From: Mucilaginibacter celer
GTDB taxonomy: Bacteria > Bacteroidota > Bacteroidia > Sphingobacteriales > Sphingobacteriaceae
Assembly: GCF_003576455.2 (NCBI RefSeq)
Contig: NZ_CP032869.1
Span: 3,906,001-3,970,000, forward strand
Direction of reading: 5' to 3'
Length of the DNA stretch: 64,000 nt
Shown: one piece after another, positions 62,711 through 64,000 of the stretch
Position numbering within the stretch: the first letter of the stretch is position 1
Layout of the letters: each line of letters starts with the position of its first letter
Position numbers and translations under genes: made by a program
Notes under the pieces: model-generated
The model's input: only the letters and a program-made list of their open reading frames with translations
The model's database searches: none
Told to the model about the DNA's origin: nothing

Positions 62711-64000
62711 ATGAAAAAAGCCTTATTACTTTATAGTATATTACTACTGTTTGCTATAAACGCCTTTGCACAATCGCCCAATATTAGTTTTATTAGCCCC
62801 ACAACCGGCCCCGTTGGTTCAACAGTAACAATAGGCGGGCGCTACTTCAACGCAAGCGCAGCAAATAATATCGTGTTTTTTGGTGGCGTAAAGGCTGATG
62901 TAGTAACGGCAAGCGGCACATCTTTAACTGTAAAAGTGCCTGTTGGCGCTACATATAAACCTGTTTCGGTTTTAAATACAGCTAACGGCTTAACAGGTTA
63001 TTCCATCTCTCCTTTCATACTTACTTCAGATAGTAAAAGTGCATTGGGCGCTGCCGATATCGACCCAAAGGTTGATCTGCAAACCGGTTACCTGCCTAAA
63101 AACATCTGCATGGCTGATATTGACGGCGACGGCAAACTGGATATGGCCATTTTAAATACATCCAGCAACAGCTACAGCATTTCAGTTTATCGTAATATAG
63201 CTGTTAAGGGTACCATAATCAATTCGTCGTTTGCTGCCAGGGTTGATATACAAACCGGCACCAAGCCTGTGGCGCTGGCATTGCAGGATATGGATGGCGA
63301 CGGCAAGCCCGATTTGGTTGTAGCTAATCAAACCGATAATAACGTAACGGTTTATCATAACAGCAGTGTAAACGGAACTATTAATGCGGCATCATTTAGT
63401 CAGAAAGCTAATTTTACAACAGACACCGCTCCGTCAGGCATGGCTATCGGTGATGTTGACGGCGACGGGCGTCCTGACATTGTTACCACAAACGGAACCG
63501 TTGTATCTGTAATGCGTAACGTAACAACCAAAGGTACCATAACAAGTAATTCTTTTGCAACCCGGTTTGACATTACGGTGCCATTAAACGGTATTATACT
63601 TGCCGATTTTGATGCTGATGGCAAGCTTGATATGGCGGGCCTTGGCGCCGACGGGATCTCGGTATTGCGAAACCAGGAACAATTTACCGGTGTAATTGAT
63701 AAAAACACATTTGCGGCCGGGATAAATTTCCCTGCCGATTGGAATACCACAACAATTGCAGCTGCCGACCTGAACAATGATACCAAGCCGGAACTGGTAA
63801 CCGTTGATGGCTTCAATAACAGTGTATCCGTATTAGTCAATACAACTAATGGCAACGGTATTGACAACTCTGCATTTTTACCCAAAATCAGTTTTACAAC
63901 CGGCAAACAGCCCAATAATTTAGCCTTTGATGACCTTGACGGCGATGGGCGCTTAGATATAGTGGCAACAAATAATGGAGACAACAGCATCTCTATTCTG
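62711..64000 (+). CDS. Secreted IPT/TIG and FG-GAP (VCBS) repeat protein (partial)
   Basis: 430 residues in the window, open at the end. Signal peptide MKKALLLYSILLLFAINAFA. An IPT/TIG domain (ISFISPTTGPVGSTVTIGGR, about 25-105) is followed by at least six FG-GAP/VCBS repeats with the Ca-binding pattern DxDGDGKxD, as in ADIDGDGKLDMAI, DMDGDGKPDLVV and DDLDGDGRLDIVA. Typical of large surface or type IX-secreted proteins of Bacteroidota. The C-terminal sorting domain would lie outside. Ligand unknown. Confidence 0.92.
   Translation, partial: MKKALLLYSILLLFAINAFAQSPNISFISPTTGPVGSTVTIGGRYFNASAANNIVFFGGVKADVVTASGTSLTVKVPVGATYKPVSVLNTANGLTGYSISPFILTSDSKSALGAADIDPKVDLQTGYLPKNICMADIDGDGKLDMAILNTSSNSYSISVYRNIAVKGTIINSSFAARVDIQTGTKPVALALQDMDGDGKPDLVVANQTDNNVTVYHNSSVNGTINAASFSQKANFTTDTAPSGMAIGDVDGDGRPDIVTTNGTVVSVMRNVTTKGTITSNSFATRFDITVPLNGIILADFDADGKLDMAGLGADGISVLRNQEQFTGVIDKNTFAAGINFPADWNTTTIAAADLNNDTKPELVTVDGFNNSVSVLVNTTNGNGIDNSAFLPKISFTTGKQPNNLAFDDLDGDGRLDIVATNNGDNSISIL

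Noticed and set aside
63400..63990. 196-codon minus-strand frame at the right end
   Set aside because: It is antisense to the FG-GAP repeat protein, whose signal peptide and repeat pattern are clear.

Overview
The window is chromosomal DNA of a Bacteroidota, most likely a Sphingobacteriaceae of the Mucilaginibacter/Pedobacter type. The evidence is a 286-residue primary sigma factor without region 1.1, promoters of the TTTG / TAnnTTTG kind, an Oar-like TonB-dependent receptor, a MurF-alanine racemase fusion, and gene ends carrying degenerate short-word and palindromic repeats. The genus is an inference; no rRNA gene is present.

1-43 kb is ordinary core genome. In order: a partial TonB receptor (-), lpdA, a metallo-hydrolase and rpoD (+), sucC (-), an ABC ATPase / small protein / HAD operon and an S41 protease lipoprotein (+), smc (-) between two direct copies of a ~510 bp non-coding repeat, PhzF, a retropepsin-like plus glycogen-binding-repeat pair, a two-gene ABC module with endonuclease V, and a glutamate-synthase-like protein (all -). 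Then come YceI, a lipoprotein and a Sua5/YrdC protein (+). The split tryptophan operon trpD-trpF-trpB-orf-trpA (-) follows. It is preceded by a complete attenuator: promoter, 15-residue leader peptide with three tandem Trp codons, alternative hairpins and terminator. Next are a Kir-type potassium channel gene broken by one in-frame stop codon, a recR-GT2-SDR operon (-), a Na+/solute symporter, a LOG-family protein and two tandem MFS pumps (+), murF-alr with a DUF502 gene (-), and recX (+).

43.2-58.7 kb holds tRNA-Gly(GCC) and tRNA-Leu(UAA), then a 15.2 kb integrative mobilizable element inserted in the 3' half of tRNA-Leu. It is bounded by a 104 bp duplication (43396-43499 and 58632-58735). 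It carries its own tyrosine integrase, an excisionase-like HTH protein, a MobC/relaxase pair with a putative oriT, and a VirD4-type coupling protein. There are no type IV secretion channel genes, so transfer should need a helper. Inside it lie a cluster of three tRNA remnants, a second integrase of the P4/DUF4102 type usual in Proteobacteria, AlpA-, primase- and RadC-like genes, and cargo: a DUF3825 protein, a clan-CD (caspase-like) lipoprotein, a duplicated-domain lipoprotein, and an unrecognised structured RNA (56919-57061) with a possible pseudoknot.

58.7-64 kb, right of the element, has a second set of integrase-arm-like repeats, a 14-G tract, a 923-residue protein joining an Mrr-like nuclease, a STAND NTPase and TPR repeats (candidate antiphage sensor), and a partial IPT/FG-GAP secreted protein that runs off the end.

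The strongest second-look items are the trp attenuator, the structured RNA, the nuclease-STAND protein, the caspase-like cargo, the tRNA-remnant cluster and the repeat family with covarying hairpins.
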